Source: an uncultured Desulfobulbaceae bacterium (GTDB lineage: Bacteria; Desulfobacterota; Desulfobulbia; Desulfobulbales; BM004). From it: a DNA stretch of 64,000 bases. The notes beneath the pieces were generated by a model. It was not told the DNA's origin. It ran no database searches and saw only the letters and a program-made list of their open reading frames with translations. The DNA lies in the NCBI GenBank assembly GCA_947259115.1, contig CAMYKS010000031.1, positions 109,337 through 173,336 of the forward strand, given 5' to 3'. This document shows, in pieces, positions 54,095-63,605 of the stretch. How positions within the stretch are numbered: the first letter of the stretch is position 1; each line of letters opens with the position of its first letter. The position numbers and the translations under genes were made by a program.

Positions 54095-55303
54095 TTATGT
54101 GAATTTATCATTATTAACAATTTTCTCAAATTCATCGAATAGGATATTAACCCTGTTCTCCCAGCTGTTTGCCCGAGCATAATCCAGAATATACTGCTGG
54201 TCCCAGTTTTTTGTTAATGCAAACTCAACAGCACTGAGCAACTTTTTTGAATCTCCGTAAGGTACAATGAGGCCCAACTCCTGACTGCATACCACTTCCG
54301 CATTACCACCCACATCTGTTGTCACAACGGGAAGCCCGCAGGCCATGGCCTCCAGAAGTACATTGGCCCAGCCTTCGTTGCGGGTGGGCAGCACAAAAAG
54401 ATCTGCAGCAGACAGGATGTTTTTCAGTTCATCCGGTGGTCTGGGACCTAAAAACCGCACATGGCTGTTTAAGCCCTGCTCTTCCACCTGCTGCTGCAAG
54501 CGCTCAGTCCAATCCCCTTCAGCACTGGAACCTCCTACTATCAGATACAGGGTGTCAGGATGACGCTTGACAATGGAGGGCAAAATCTCCAGCACCCGAT
54601 GAAAACCTTTGCGCTCGACAAGGGCGCCCACTGTAATCAGAACTTTTGACGTATGTGGGATTGCCATTTTTTCTTTTGCCTGCTTTTTAGCAACAGGGTA
54701 AAATTTTTCAAGGTCTACACCGTTGCCGACAACCCGTATTTTATTTTCAGCAATTCCCAAACCGACCGCATGTTTTTTCAGAGAAGAAGAAACAGAGAAC
54801 ACCCGGGTGGCGTGCCGCAGCGCCTTTACTAAAAAAACGCGTCGCAATTTTTCCTTTGCATGGGGTACTTCCGTGCCACGCAGGGTAATGGTAACAGGCA
54901 CTTTAAGCCATTTCCCCAATAAAGTTGCAGCATACCCGTCCGGATAGCCAAAGTGAGAATCAATAACGTTAAACCGGAATGCACTTTTCAACTGCCGCAT
55001 TATTCCTAAACTTCCAAGCGCCATAAAAAATCCGTCCAGGAATTTGAATACACCGGGAATACAAATAAATCGGGGCCGAAACACTTGAACCCCCATCATC
55101 TCTTCGTAAGCAGGGGCGCCAGGTCTGAAATGGGGACGGAACCGACGCAGTAAACCTTGCAGCGGAAACCAGGGAGAAGGAGCCACCACGACAATGGGAA
55201 TTTTCTTGCCCACGCGAAACATGCGTTCACGAATAAATACTCCTGCATTGGGTTGAGCGGGATTTGGGAATAAGGTAGAGAAAACAACAATACGGGGTTT
55301 CAT
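54095..55303 (-). CDS. Glycosyltransferase family 4 (GT-B)
   Basis: 402 residues. The N-terminal domain opens IVVFSTLFPNPAQPNAGVFI, and a DSHFGYPDGYAA segment near 114-125 is typical of exopolysaccharide GT4 enzymes. ITLRGTEVPH near 137-146 is followed by VVGNGVDLEKFYP near 191-203, VGALVERKGFHRVLE near 225-239 and EGWANVLLEAMACGLPVV near 305-322 with the E-x7-E pair. A decayed paralogue lies at 19435-19725. Downstream on the same strand was a capK gene, of which only the first codons remain. Confidence 0.92.
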   Translation of the reverse strand: MKPRIVVFSTLFPNPAQPNAGVFIRERMFRVGKKIPIVVVAPSPWFPLQGLLRRFRPHFRPGAPAYEEMMGVQVFRPRFICIPGVFKFLDGFFMALGSLGIMRQLKSAFRFNVIDSHFGYPDGYAATLLGKWLKVPVTITLRGTEVPHAKEKLRRVFLVKALRHATRVFSVSSSLKKHAVGLGIAENKIRVVGNGVDLEKFYPVAKKQAKEKMAIPHTSKVLITVGALVERKGFHRVLEILPSIVKRHPDTLYLIVGGSSAEGDWTERLQQQVEEQGLNSHVRFLGPRPPDELKNILSAADLFVLPTRNEGWANVLLEAMACGLPVVTTDVGGNAEVVCSQELGLIVPYGDSKKLLSAVEFALTKNWDQQYILDYARANSWENRVNILFDEFEKIVNNDKFT

Positions 55304-55641
55304 GCAGGTTTATCGTTGTTGTGTTTTATTGAGTTGATGTTCGTTCTGTTCGGTCTGGGTCTACGCTGTTTGGCCAATTTCGTACTTGCTCAAAATACCT
55401 GCCCCCGGTTGCTCTAATTGGTCCATTCTTTTTTTTGATTAAATAGAACTACTGCTGTAAACAAATGCATATTAATCTGCTTTTAAAATACACTGTTTTC
55501 ATATCCTGCACAATGGTCATTTAAAAAAATATCCGCCAAACATATTGAAAACGTTACAATAAAAGGCAACAAGATTGCGGGAATAACTGAGGCACGTGTT
55601 CTCGCTTATCGGCGGACAATATCAACTTTTATGATGGCACC
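55304..55641. other. Intergenic region
   Basis: About 340 bases between two minus-strand genes, AT-rich, no gene or repeat recognised. It may hold a separate promoter for the GT4 gene. Confidence 0.35.
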
Positions 55642-57186
55642 CTACTCTCTTTCACCTAAGGGGCGGCAGGGTTTGATTGTTCCATATTCTATAGCCCCGA
55701 TATCGGGCAAACCGTTGCGCTGATTTCCACAGAAATCCTCCCATAGAAGACTTGCTGCCTCCCCTTTGTTGACAATTTTCTCGCCGTTCTTCAGCCCAAA
55801 ATCAGCGCCCGCAGGATCAAAAAACCAGTCTTTAAAACCCTGCCTGAAAGACAGAGGCCAACCGTTGATATCTCTGATAAGGTTATTTCTGCGTATACTT
55901 GTTCCTCCATTACGGCTCCATATGTTACCCGAAAGAAGGTTATTAACTATCAATGCAGTACTTTCAGGAAATCGTACATCAATTCCATTCGTTGCATAAA
56001 AAGTATTATTGAACACCTGCGTTTCGTGGGCTTTGTTTAAATAGAGGCCGACATCACTGCAAAACATGACAATATTATTACGGACAATACCTTTAGAGTG
56101 CTCATAAACATCACCGGGTTCCAGAAATTTTCTGTCGGTGCCCCCTCCGCCGAAGGAAAGTCCTACCCGCACCCCACCGGTTGTTTCATACTCACAGACT
56201 ACCAGGTTTTTTTCAAAAACCCCATGGGTGGAATTTCCTTTGATCTGTGCACCATAACTAATATGGTCCTCATGTGCCTTTTGGAAATCAGCAATCAGAT
56301 TATTGCTTAAAATGAAATGATTACTGCCAACCACATCAATGAAAGTAACCGGTTTACTTGTCTGCCGGGCCCGTGTGTTGTAAAAACTGTTGCCCTCCAA
56401 TAGAACTCCCTCAGGGCCTATCCTGGGTGCATCATCAATTCTGAACCTGTTTGCTTTAAACGGGCTGCTGAATTCGTGGATACGGCTGTTTCGCAGAACA
56501 AAACCATGGCCTTCCCCAACAAGGTGGAAGGCGTGTTCGCAGTCATCGTCATTATTGCATACGCCTTTTATGTCCAGATTTTCAAAAATCCAGTATGGGG
56601 AGTTGACTACAAAACCTTCAAGTGTGTCCAGTTCAAGAAACACATCACCCAAGCGCTCTGCCCTGACAGTTATTGGTTGCTTGAGAGTACCGCCGGAAGC
56701 AACATAAATACCTCTCCTTTTGATTGCGTACGTACCAGGATTCAAGGTTACAATGTCACCGGGAAGAGCCTGGCGTACGGCATGCAGCAATTCTTCAGAG
56801 TTTTGAACCGGCACGATGCGAGAGGCACCGTCAGGGGATATTGCTATGTCTTTATTCTTGATCCAGGAAAGCGGAACAGGCCTACCTGCAGAATCATAAT
56901 TTACCGGTGCAGGTTTACGGTCTTCACGGGCTCCATGCCCCTGCCAGCCGGGTTTGTCCAGTGCAGGAAAAACCAGACCTTCAGGCCGTAATGAAGGCGG
57001 GGTTAAGGCTCGGGTAATCACGTTTGATTCCATACCCGCCTTTTTTAATATTTTGAACATGAAAAGCCGGGGAGGTAGAGCATAGTTTTTGGCAATAAAC
57101 GTAAAAGCTATGTAGCTGCCGCCGATTAAACTTAAGAGGGTTACAAGTGCAAGTAAATTACGGGCAAGGTTGAAATGTTTCTTCAT
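55642..57186 (-). CDS. Membrane-anchored right-handed beta-helix protein (polysaccharide lyase 6-like)
   Basis: 514 residues. One N-terminal membrane segment (about 10-32, LLALVTLLSLIGGSYIAFTF), then a linker and a beta-helix from about 120: VQNSEELLHAVRQALPGDIVTLNPGTY is the characteristic entry of chondroitinase-B/alginate-lyase-like proteins. Successive rungs follow (WIFENLDIKGV, FVLRNSRIHEF, VLLEGNSFYN, FILSNNLIADF, GIVRNNIVMF, TQVFNNTFYA). The end GLPDIGAIEYG is a common cap in this group. Likely faces the periplasm and binds, cleaves or epimerises the polysaccharide. Lies in the XrtA-type operon after the Daro_2409-like glycosyltransferase. Confidence 0.8.
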   Translation of the reverse strand: MKKHFNLARNLLALVTLLSLIGGSYIAFTFIAKNYALPPRLFMFKILKKAGMESNVITRALTPPSLRPEGLVFPALDKPGWQGHGAREDRKPAPVNYDSAGRPVPLSWIKNKDIAISPDGASRIVPVQNSEELLHAVRQALPGDIVTLNPGTYAIKRRGIYVASGGTLKQPITVRAERLGDVFLELDTLEGFVVNSPYWIFENLDIKGVCNNDDDCEHAFHLVGEGHGFVLRNSRIHEFSSPFKANRFRIDDAPRIGPEGVLLEGNSFYNTRARQTSKPVTFIDVVGSNHFILSNNLIADFQKAHEDHISYGAQIKGNSTHGVFEKNLVVCEYETTGGVRVGLSFGGGGTDRKFLEPGDVYEHSKGIVRNNIVMFCSDVGLYLNKAHETQVFNNTFYATNGIDVRFPESTALIVNNLLSGNIWSRNGGTSIRRNNLIRDINGWPLSFRQGFKDWFFDPAGADFGLKNGEKIVNKGEAASLLWEDFCGNQRNGLPDIGAIEYGTIKPCRPLGERE

Positions 57187-57233
57187 GGGAGTTTATTCTT
57201 ATGCTCTGACTGTCAAAAGAATGCGGCCCCTCG

Positions 57234-58439
57234 TCAACTTTTCCGGACTGACTGATATATATCAACATACACTTCCGTGGTCTTGTCCCATGTCTTGTTT
57301 TCTTTTACCCATAACCTCCCCTGTTCTTCAAGCTGACCCCGAAGGTCAGTTTCTGCAAGAACTCTATCGAGAGATTCAGTGAGTTCCCCGAGATCACCTG
57401 CCTTGAAAAGTATGCCTGTTTCGTTGTCGCGAATAAGTTCTTTGTGTCCCCCCACATCGCTGGCGACAAGGGCCTTGCCCATTGCCATGGCTTCAAGGGG
57501 TTTCAAGGGGGTCACCAGGTCAGTCAGGCGCATGGGATAACGGGGGTAGGCCAGAATATCGATCATGGCATATACCCCCGGCACCCTTTCATGGGGGATA
57601 CGTCCGGGCATGAGAACCCTGTCTGCCAATCCCAGATCAGCAGCAAGCTTTCTCAATGCATTATCCATTTCACCGCCGCCGACAAGCAACAGAATTGCAT
57701 CATCGCGTTTTGCTGCTATCCTGGCAAAGGCATTGACAAGGAGGTCCAGCCCTTCGTAGCGGTAGAAGGAGCCGATAAAACCGATGACCGTTTTATCTTT
57801 CAAACCCCATTGTTCAAAAGATTCGACATCAGGAGGAACGTTCTTGAAATCATCCGGGTTAACACCATTGAAAACAGGCGTAATTTTTTCTGCCGGAATC
57901 CCCCGCTGAATAAGGTCATTTTTCAGGCCATGGCATAAAACCCCAACATGATCGGCCTGGCGACAGACTCTTGTTTCCAGGATTTTGGTAAGTTTGTATT
58001 TCCAGGAGCCTTCACTATAGGTGCCGTGATCCACGGCAGCATCTTCCCAGAAGGCCCGGATTTCATATACCATCGGTATATCTAATTTACGGCTGGCCCA
58101 GAGTGCTGGAAAACCGTTAAGTACCGGGGAGTGCGCATGAATGATGTCAGGTTTTTCCTGTTCTGCCACCTCAAGGATTCTCTTTTCAACAACTTTCATC
58201 ATCTGGCGCTCAGCAAAAAAAGGAAACCCTTTTGGGACTTTGCCACTGCGGTAATAGCGGAAGTCTCCAATGGTTTCATGCGGCTGCCAATCGCCTTTCC
58301 AGTTTTCTTCATGTTTTGGTGATGTCACCACCACCGGCTCCCAGCCGAGTTTCTTCTGGGCCCGGAAAATTGACTGGCTCCGGAATGTATAACCGCTGTG
58401 CAGCGGCAGGCTATGGTCTAGAATGTGTAATATTTTCAA
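57234..58439 (-). CDS. PEP-CTERM/exosortase A-associated glycosyltransferase, Daro_2409 type (GT4)
   Basis: 401 residues, TTG start at 58439; the opening ILHILDHSLPLHSGYTFRS is the hallmark of this XrtA-linked GT4 group. Further features: VYEIRAFWEDAAVDHGTYSE near 130-149, PVFNGVNPDDF near 199-209, IGFIGSFYRYEGLDLLV near 228-244, and LKPLEAMAMGKALVASDVGGHKEL near 318-341. It adds a sugar in the exopolysaccharide that accompanies PEP-CTERM sorting. Gap of 57 bases from the preceding gene. Confidence 0.92.
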   Translation of the reverse strand: MKILHILDHSLPLHSGYTFRSQSIFRAQKKLGWEPVVVTSPKHEENWKGDWQPHETIGDFRYYRSGKVPKGFPFFAERQMMKVVEKRILEVAEQEKPDIIHAHSPVLNGFPALWASRKLDIPMVYEIRAFWEDAAVDHGTYSEGSWKYKLTKILETRVCRQADHVGVLCHGLKNDLIQRGIPAEKITPVFNGVNPDDFKNVPPDVESFEQWGLKDKTVIGFIGSFYRYEGLDLLVNAFARIAAKRDDAILLLVGGGEMDNALRKLAADLGLADRVLMPGRIPHERVPGVYAMIDILAYPRYPMRLTDLVTPLKPLEAMAMGKALVASDVGGHKELIRDNETGILFKAGDLGELTESLDRVLAETDLRGQLEEQGRLWVKENKTWDKTTEVYVDIYQSVRKS

Positions 58440-58496
58440 GGAAGGTTACTCTTGGGATAGAAGTTTTATTGATGAACTGTTTTCGCAAAAAATTTA

Positions 58497-59720
58497 TCAT
58501 GACAGCAAAACCTCAAGTGTTTTCATGTTTTCATGCCAGTCATAATTTCTCAATACAAAATTCCGGGCATTTTTCCCAAGCTTTTCTCTTCTGGCCTGAT
58601 CTTTCAGCAGCATTGTTATGGTATCAGCAATATCAACCGCAGAATCAGCAACCATGATATGCTCCGAATCTGTTGCTTCAATGCCGTCATTGGCCTTGGA
58701 AGTTGATACTACAGCACGTCCCATTGCCATTGCTTCCAGAACCTTATTTTGCACACCTCTGGCCAGCCGCAGCGGCACGACACATACATCGGCTTTTTGA
58801 TACCAGGGGCGGATGTCTGCAACATCACCAACAACATGAACATTTTGCAAAATATCAAGCTCCTTAACTGCCTGAGTCGGATTTCGTCCGACAATATAGA
58901 AATCCAAACTTGGGAATTCTTCCTTAAGAAGAGGAAAAACTTCTCGGCAAAACCAGCAAACACCGTCAATGTTTGCATGATAGTCCATGGCGCCGGTGAA
59001 AACAAGGGCCGGGCCTTTGTTTTGTTCCGGAAGCTTCGGACCGGCGTCAGGGGAAAAATATTCAGCATCTACACCGTTGAGAATAGCTGCCAGGTTTTGA
59101 GCTTCAGGGCATACTTTGAGAAATAATAACTTTTCCTGCTCGGACACCAGGAAAGAAGCATCAAAAGACCGATACACCGCTCTTTCATAATCCTGCAAAC
59201 GGATATTTTCCGCCTTATATATATGCTTCATAGGAAAACTCGCCTCTTCAGAGTACTGCAGCCACTTATCCGAATCGACATCACAGAAATCCATGATCAG
59301 CTTCGGTCTTTTCACGACGCTGCCCTGCCCTGCCGGATTAAACAGTTCTGATTTAAAAATATATTCAGCCATTGGTGACGAGAAGCACATAACTGCATCA
59401 TAATTGCCCGTTTCAAGCCATTGATTGCATGAATCCTGCACCGCCTTCCGGTAGAAGTAGGCAACTGAAATCGATTTCCCGCCGCAAAACCCGACAATAC
59501 CTCTTATTTTACTCGACAATGGTGATATGAGCTGCACAAAAACCTTCCGGCAATACTTCAGCAAGGCTTCTTTATACTGCAGGTCTTCAGGATCGTCAGC
59601 CAGGCAGATCAGGTCTACGGTATGATTTTCAGCAAGATACTTTATTTCATTAAAGGATCGTATCTTGTCCCCTTTGTTCGGTGGATAGGGAATTCTATGT
59701 GCCAGGTAGAGAATATTCAT
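58497..59720 (-). CDS. XrtA/PEP-CTERM-system glycosyltransferase, TIGR03087 type
   Basis: 407 residues. The opening NILYLAHRIPYPPNKGDKIR is the signature of the TIGR03087 group of exosortase-linked GT4-like enzymes. Other marks: MDFCDVDSDKWLQYS near 143-157, ILNGVDAEYFSPD near 212-224, LVFTGAMDYHANIDGVCWF near 237-255 and ARGVQNKVLEAMAMGRAVV near 320-338. It overlaps the FemAB-like gene by four bases (ATGA). Confidence 0.93.
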   Translation of the reverse strand: MNILYLAHRIPYPPNKGDKIRSFNEIKYLAENHTVDLICLADDPEDLQYKEALLKYCRKVFVQLISPLSSKIRGIVGFCGGKSISVAYFYRKAVQDSCNQWLETGNYDAVMCFSSPMAEYIFKSELFNPAGQGSVVKRPKLIMDFCDVDSDKWLQYSEEASFPMKHIYKAENIRLQDYERAVYRSFDASFLVSEQEKLLFLKVCPEAQNLAAILNGVDAEYFSPDAGPKLPEQNKGPALVFTGAMDYHANIDGVCWFCREVFPLLKEEFPSLDFYIVGRNPTQAVKELDILQNVHVVGDVADIRPWYQKADVCVVPLRLARGVQNKVLEAMAMGRAVVSTSKANDGIEATDSEHIMVADSAVDIADTITMLLKDQARREKLGKNARNFVLRNYDWHENMKTLEVLLS

Positions 59721-60739
59721 GGAATGTACTTTACGATCTGCGGGCCGAGAATTTTCGTAACCCCATGAGGCAGTTTCTTCCAGGCCTCTATCTTTCTCCT
59801 GTATTTGGGATTTCGAGGATTAATTTCAGGAAGCGCAGAAAGTTTATGCAGATAAAACTGGTAGTGCAGGGGCTGCGGTTCGAAACCCCAGTGTTTTTTA
59901 AAACTGAAGTGCCCTGAATCCTTTTTGCTTCTGCCGAAATCAAAATAGCGGCATCCTCGCTCCACAGCCCGGCGCATAAGCTCCCAGTACTGATAGTCAT
60001 TGGGAGCATATTGCCTGTACTCCAGCAAGGAACCGGCATAGTAGGGAAGAATAGTATCCTTGTAAAATATACTCAGCACTCCGGACACAACCGCATCCCC
60101 ATATTTAATAATCATGATTTCTGCATCAGGCCCGAATGCATGAAGCAAGGCCTGGAACCATTTTTTGGGGTATACCGGCGTGCCCAGCTGGTGGACATTG
60201 CGGGCAAAGACGCGGTAGAAATCATCAAGGTATTGCCCACCTGCATGGGCAGTCAGGCCTGATTTTATGCCCTTTCTGACCATGGCCCGCTGCTTTCTGG
60301 GGATGGTCTTCATATTTTCATCATGTACTGCAGAAAGTTCCTTGATAAAGGCATAGTGTATACCGGATTCAAGCAATCCGCACTCCTGGGGATGAAAGAA
60401 TTTCAGCTCTAAATAGTCACCGTTTAGATCCCTGGTTATGTCCTTGGCTTTTTGCAGAAGCAGTTGAAATGACTCTTCGGAATCAGCAAGAATTCCGCCA
60501 TACGCGGCAAAGGGAACTGAAGAAATGATGTTGCCGAACAGCATGCTTTTCAGCTGGAATACTGGCAGAACCCCACAGATATTCCCATCCTTTGCTGCAA
60601 CATAATAAAAGGGCTTGTGGCCAAAGGTATTTACTACGGCATCATGCCAGGCAAAGAGGTGGAAAGGCGAACCGTGCCGATGACTTTTGACAAATGCATC
60701 CCATTTTTTGTCTGCCCTGGAGGCGGCTATGATTTGCAT
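59717..60739 (-). CDS. FemAB-like XrtA/PEP-CTERM-system protein
   Basis: 340 residues with the double GNAT fold of FemA/B-type transferases. Visible marks: SPFHLFAWHDAVVNTFGHKP near 24-43, GVLPVFQLKSMLFGNIISSVPFAAYGG near 56-82, RAMVRKGIKSGL near 149-160, and YYAGSLLEYRQYAPNDYQYWE near 240-260, which matches the TIGR03019 group linked to exosortase A loci. The role in glycan assembly is unknown; transfer of an amino acid to an amino sugar is one suggestion. Located between WecB and the TIGR03087 glycosyltransferase, as in other XrtA loci. Confidence 0.9.
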   Translation of the reverse strand: MQIIAASRADKKWDAFVKSHRHGSPFHLFAWHDAVVNTFGHKPFYYVAAKDGNICGVLPVFQLKSMLFGNIISSVPFAAYGGILADSEESFQLLLQKAKDITRDLNGDYLELKFFHPQECGLLESGIHYAFIKELSAVHDENMKTIPRKQRAMVRKGIKSGLTAHAGGQYLDDFYRVFARNVHQLGTPVYPKKWFQALLHAFGPDAEIMIIKYGDAVVSGVLSIFYKDTILPYYAGSLLEYRQYAPNDYQYWELMRRAVERGCRYFDFGRSKKDSGHFSFKKHWGFEPQPLHYQFYLHKLSALPEINPRNPKYRRKIEAWKKLPHGVTKILGPQIVKYIP

Positions 60740-60748
60740 TTGCTCAGG

Positions 60749-61933
60749 TCAGTGCACTTCTGCAAGGATAACATCAATAATTCTTGCTCCGGCTTTGCCG
60801 TCCCAGAACTGAGGAATTTTTGCATCCTTTTTTTGCCCTGCCAGTATAGCATGAACGGTTGTGAGGATTTTCCGGGGATCGGTTCCAATGAGATAGTTCG
60901 TTCCTTCAGTTACCGTCACAGGGCGTTCAGTGTTTTCCCGCAGTGTAACGCAGGGAACGCCTAAAAAGGTTGCTTCCTCCTGAATTCCCCCTGAATCAGT
61001 GATAACTATTGCCGCTTCTGCTGTCAGGTTCAAAAAATCGAGGTAGCCCTGCGGCGGCAGTATATACAATGAAGAACCGGCTTTTGCAGAAGGTTTTTCC
61101 TGCATGAATCGCCAGTTGCATATATCTGTCAAGCCAAACTGGTAAATTTTATTCAAGGTCCGGGGATGCACGGGGAAATACAGGGGGATATCCTGGGATA
61201 TGGTATGAAGTGCCTGTAATATCGGTTCCAGGCTCTGTAAACTATCTACATTCGATGGCCGGTGCAGGGTAACCAGGCCATATTGTTTGTTTATAGCAAG
61301 AAACTCCTTAATTTTTGATTTTTTTGCTTTATCAACATGGTCGATCAAGGTGTCAATCATGACATTGCCGACAAGATGCACCTTTTCAGCACCAATCCCC
61401 TCTTTTTGTAAATTCCGGACTCCGCTTGATTCGGTTACGAAAAGAAGATCACTCAATGAATCCGTAAGAATGCGGTTGACTTCCTCGGGCATATCCCTGT
61501 CAAAAGACCTCAGGCCAGCCTCAACATGGACAATTACCGGTCTTTTGCGATGATGGCTTGGAGGATATTCAATTTTTGCAGCGACCAGCGTGCATGCTAT
61601 GGTGGAATTTACATCTCCTACCACCAGGAGAGCATCAGGCAATTCCCTAACAAGCACCTCTTCAAAACGCTTCATTATTTCCGCTGTCTGGCCGGCATGG
61701 GAACCGGAACCTACTTCCAGGTTAATATCCGGCTTGGGGATTCCCAGTTCATCAAAAAAAGCCTTTGACATTTTCTCATCATAATGCTGCCCCGTATGCA
61801 CAATTATATGATGGATATCGGGCTTGTCATGCCCTCTTGCAGCTGCTTTCAGGTTATGGGCTTCGGCGGCCTTTGCTATGGATGCCAGTTTCATAAAGTT
61901 GGGGCGTGCACCGGCGATGGACATGATCTTCAT
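60749..61933 (-). CDS. wecB: UDP-N-acetylglucosamine 2-epimerase (non-hydrolysing)
   Basis: 394 residues. SIAGARPNFMKLASIAKA near 5-22 and TGQHYDEKMSKAFFDELG near 47-64 are the N-terminal signatures. VVGDVNSTIACTLVA near 102-116, HVEAGLRSFDRDMPEEVNR near 130-148 and ITDSGGIQEEATFLGVPC near 311-328 cover the active-site Asp, Glu and His. It makes UDP-ManNAc for the polysaccharide. Six bases from the upstream deacetylase gene. Confidence 0.94.
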   Translation of the reverse strand: MKIMSIAGARPNFMKLASIAKAAEAHNLKAAARGHDKPDIHHIIVHTGQHYDEKMSKAFFDELGIPKPDINLEVGSGSHAGQTAEIMKRFEEVLVRELPDALLVVGDVNSTIACTLVAAKIEYPPSHHRKRPVIVHVEAGLRSFDRDMPEEVNRILTDSLSDLLFVTESSGVRNLQKEGIGAEKVHLVGNVMIDTLIDHVDKAKKSKIKEFLAINKQYGLVTLHRPSNVDSLQSLEPILQALHTISQDIPLYFPVHPRTLNKIYQFGLTDICNWRFMQEKPSAKAGSSLYILPPQGYLDFLNLTAEAAIVITDSGGIQEEATFLGVPCVTLRENTERPVTVTEGTNYLIGTDPRKILTTVHAILAGQKKDAKIPQFWDGKAGARIIDVILAEVH

Positions 61934-61938
61934 AATAA

Positions 61939-62760
61939 TTATTGCTCTCCGTGAAAAGGACCAAACTGAAAGTCTGATAATAACTTATGCAAACGGGTAT
62001 TTGTCTTGGAAAGGTTGTTATAATGCCTGAAGCGGGAAAGCAATGAAATATTTTTCATTCTTGGCTGGCCCGGATCAATTTCCCAGGGATGCAGGTAAAA
62101 GACAAATGGTTGTTTTTCCTTGTTGTTGATACTCTTTAATGCCATTCTGGTAAACCAGTAGGGAAACAGTCTGAAGTACCCTCCCCCGGCTACGGGAACC
62201 TTGCGGCCCAGGATCAGGGCGGTGGATATTGGATATTCGGTCAGTTCCAGACCGTCGTGCCTGTAAGTAAACCTCGGCGCATCCGGAATCCCATAGGTGT
62301 CATGGAAGATCGGGAAGATGCTGGAGTCATATTCAAAGCCCAGCTCGGCAAGTATGTCAAGGGCCCAGATCGTCTTTTTTGTAATTGAATAACTGGGGGC
62401 CCGGTAGCCGATCACCCGCTTCCCGGTGATGTCCTCAAGAATTGCCTTTGATCTTTTTGTATCTTCTTTGAACTCTTCTCTTGTCAGGGTCTGAATTCTC
62501 TGGTGCTTGTAACTATGGCAGCCGATTTCGTGGCCCCTTAGCCCTATCTCCTTAACAAGAGCAGGGTATTTTTCAGCAATCCAACCGACGATAAAAAAAG
62601 TTGCCTTTACATTATAAACATCAAGGGCAGCAAGAATATTTTCGGTGTTTTTATTTACCCGTGTTTCAAATCGGGGCCAGGCATCGGGGGAGATGTTTTT
62701 TTCAAAGGCAGAGACCTGGAAATAGTCTTCCACATCTATGGTGAGGTAGTTGGTTATCAC
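61939..62760 (-). CDS. XrtA-system polysaccharide deacetylase (DUF3473)
   Basis: 273 residues, GTG start at 62760. NodB-like domain with TIDVEDYFQV (catalytic and metal Asp) at 7-16, GHEIGCHSYKHQRI near 75-88 (His pair) and GYRAPSYSIT near 117-126; the C-terminal DUF3473 extension ends with FYLHPWEIDPGQPRM near 221-235. This is the TIGR03006-type deacetylase found with exosortase A and its polysaccharide. Probably removes N-acetyl groups from the glycan. Confidence 0.94.
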   Translation of the reverse strand: MITNYLTIDVEDYFQVSAFEKNISPDAWPRFETRVNKNTENILAALDVYNVKATFFIVGWIAEKYPALVKEIGLRGHEIGCHSYKHQRIQTLTREEFKEDTKRSKAILEDITGKRVIGYRAPSYSITKKTIWALDILAELGFEYDSSIFPIFHDTYGIPDAPRFTYRHDGLELTEYPISTALILGRKVPVAGGGYFRLFPYWFTRMALKSINNKEKQPFVFYLHPWEIDPGQPRMKNISLLSRFRHYNNLSKTNTRLHKLLSDFQFGPFHGEQ

Positions 62761-62822
62761 GTATGTCTGATCTGGGATGTTTTGGCAATGATTTAGTAAC
62801 TTCCATTATGAAGTTCTCAAAA

Positions 62823-63605
62823 TTATACATGAAATTCCTTTTTTCGCAACTCCCGGGGCCAAAACTGTTTATCCAGATCCACAAGAAAATCCTTAGCAAA
62901 ATCAAAATTCTTACTGAAAAGATTTTCTTCTATTTCATCAATTATTCCGAGGTATGGAATTCTCATGCCAAAATAGTATACCGGCTCACCAATCTGGTGG
63001 AAAATAAAATTAAATCGTTTTAATGCATACCAGAGTTTTTTCTCGGTTATCAGGTACCAGTGGGTGATGCCGAGTCTTTTGCTGACCTGATACATTTTTT
63101 TATAAAGCCCCATTATAATGTAAGGCTGCACCCTTAAATGGTCTTTTCTGCCTAATTCATTGGTGGATAAGAGTCCGCCCTCATATACTCTGATATAAGA
63201 CTCCACACCATGAAGACCATCCAATTCCCGGCGGCGATAATCTTTACAGACAGTCAGCCGAGAAATTTCAGCAATTTTTTCTTTCGGGGGTTTGGTTCCC
63301 TTAAATTTGATACAGGCTACATTTTCTGTTGGAAATCCCAGTTCGGAATGGAGAATCAGCCTGATCGTGCCGATTACTTTTTGCGTATTCTCATCGATCT
63401 GTTCAATTGCCGCCAATTCAATGGAATGGGGATCATAGATATCCTCTTCCAGGCCTGAAGGGTGATCCTCTTTTTTTTCAAAGCCGAACTCAGAGACATA
63501 GACATCATAACGAAGTTTATGTACTTGCTTTCTCAGATATTCTGAATCAACCTCGACAAACTTGATTCTTTTCAGGTGTTCATACATTGTGAGAATCCGT
63601 GGCAT
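62823..63605 (-). CDS. PEP-CTERM/exosortase-system-associated acyltransferase (GNAT fold)
   Basis: 260 residues (an ATG six codons in, at 63587, is an equally likely start). FVEVDSEYLRKQVHKLRYDVYVSEFGF near 15-41 is the opening of the TIGR03694 group, related to acyl-homoserine-lactone synthases in fold. IGTIRLILHS near 78-87 and AEISRLTVCKDYRR near 111-124 form the acyl-CoA site. It may acylate a lipid or sugar in the sorting pathway; the product is unknown. First gene of the leftward XrtA-type operon. Confidence 0.87.
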   Translation of the reverse strand: MPRILTMYEHLKRIKFVEVDSEYLRKQVHKLRYDVYVSEFGFEKKEDHPSGLEEDIYDPHSIELAAIEQIDENTQKVIGTIRLILHSELGFPTENVACIKFKGTKPPKEKIAEISRLTVCKDYRRRELDGLHGVESYIRVYEGGLLSTNELGRKDHLRVQPYIIMGLYKKMYQVSKRLGITHWYLITEKKLWYALKRFNFIFHQIGEPVYYFGMRIPYLGIIDEIEENLFSKNFDFAKDFLVDLDKQFWPRELRKKEFHV

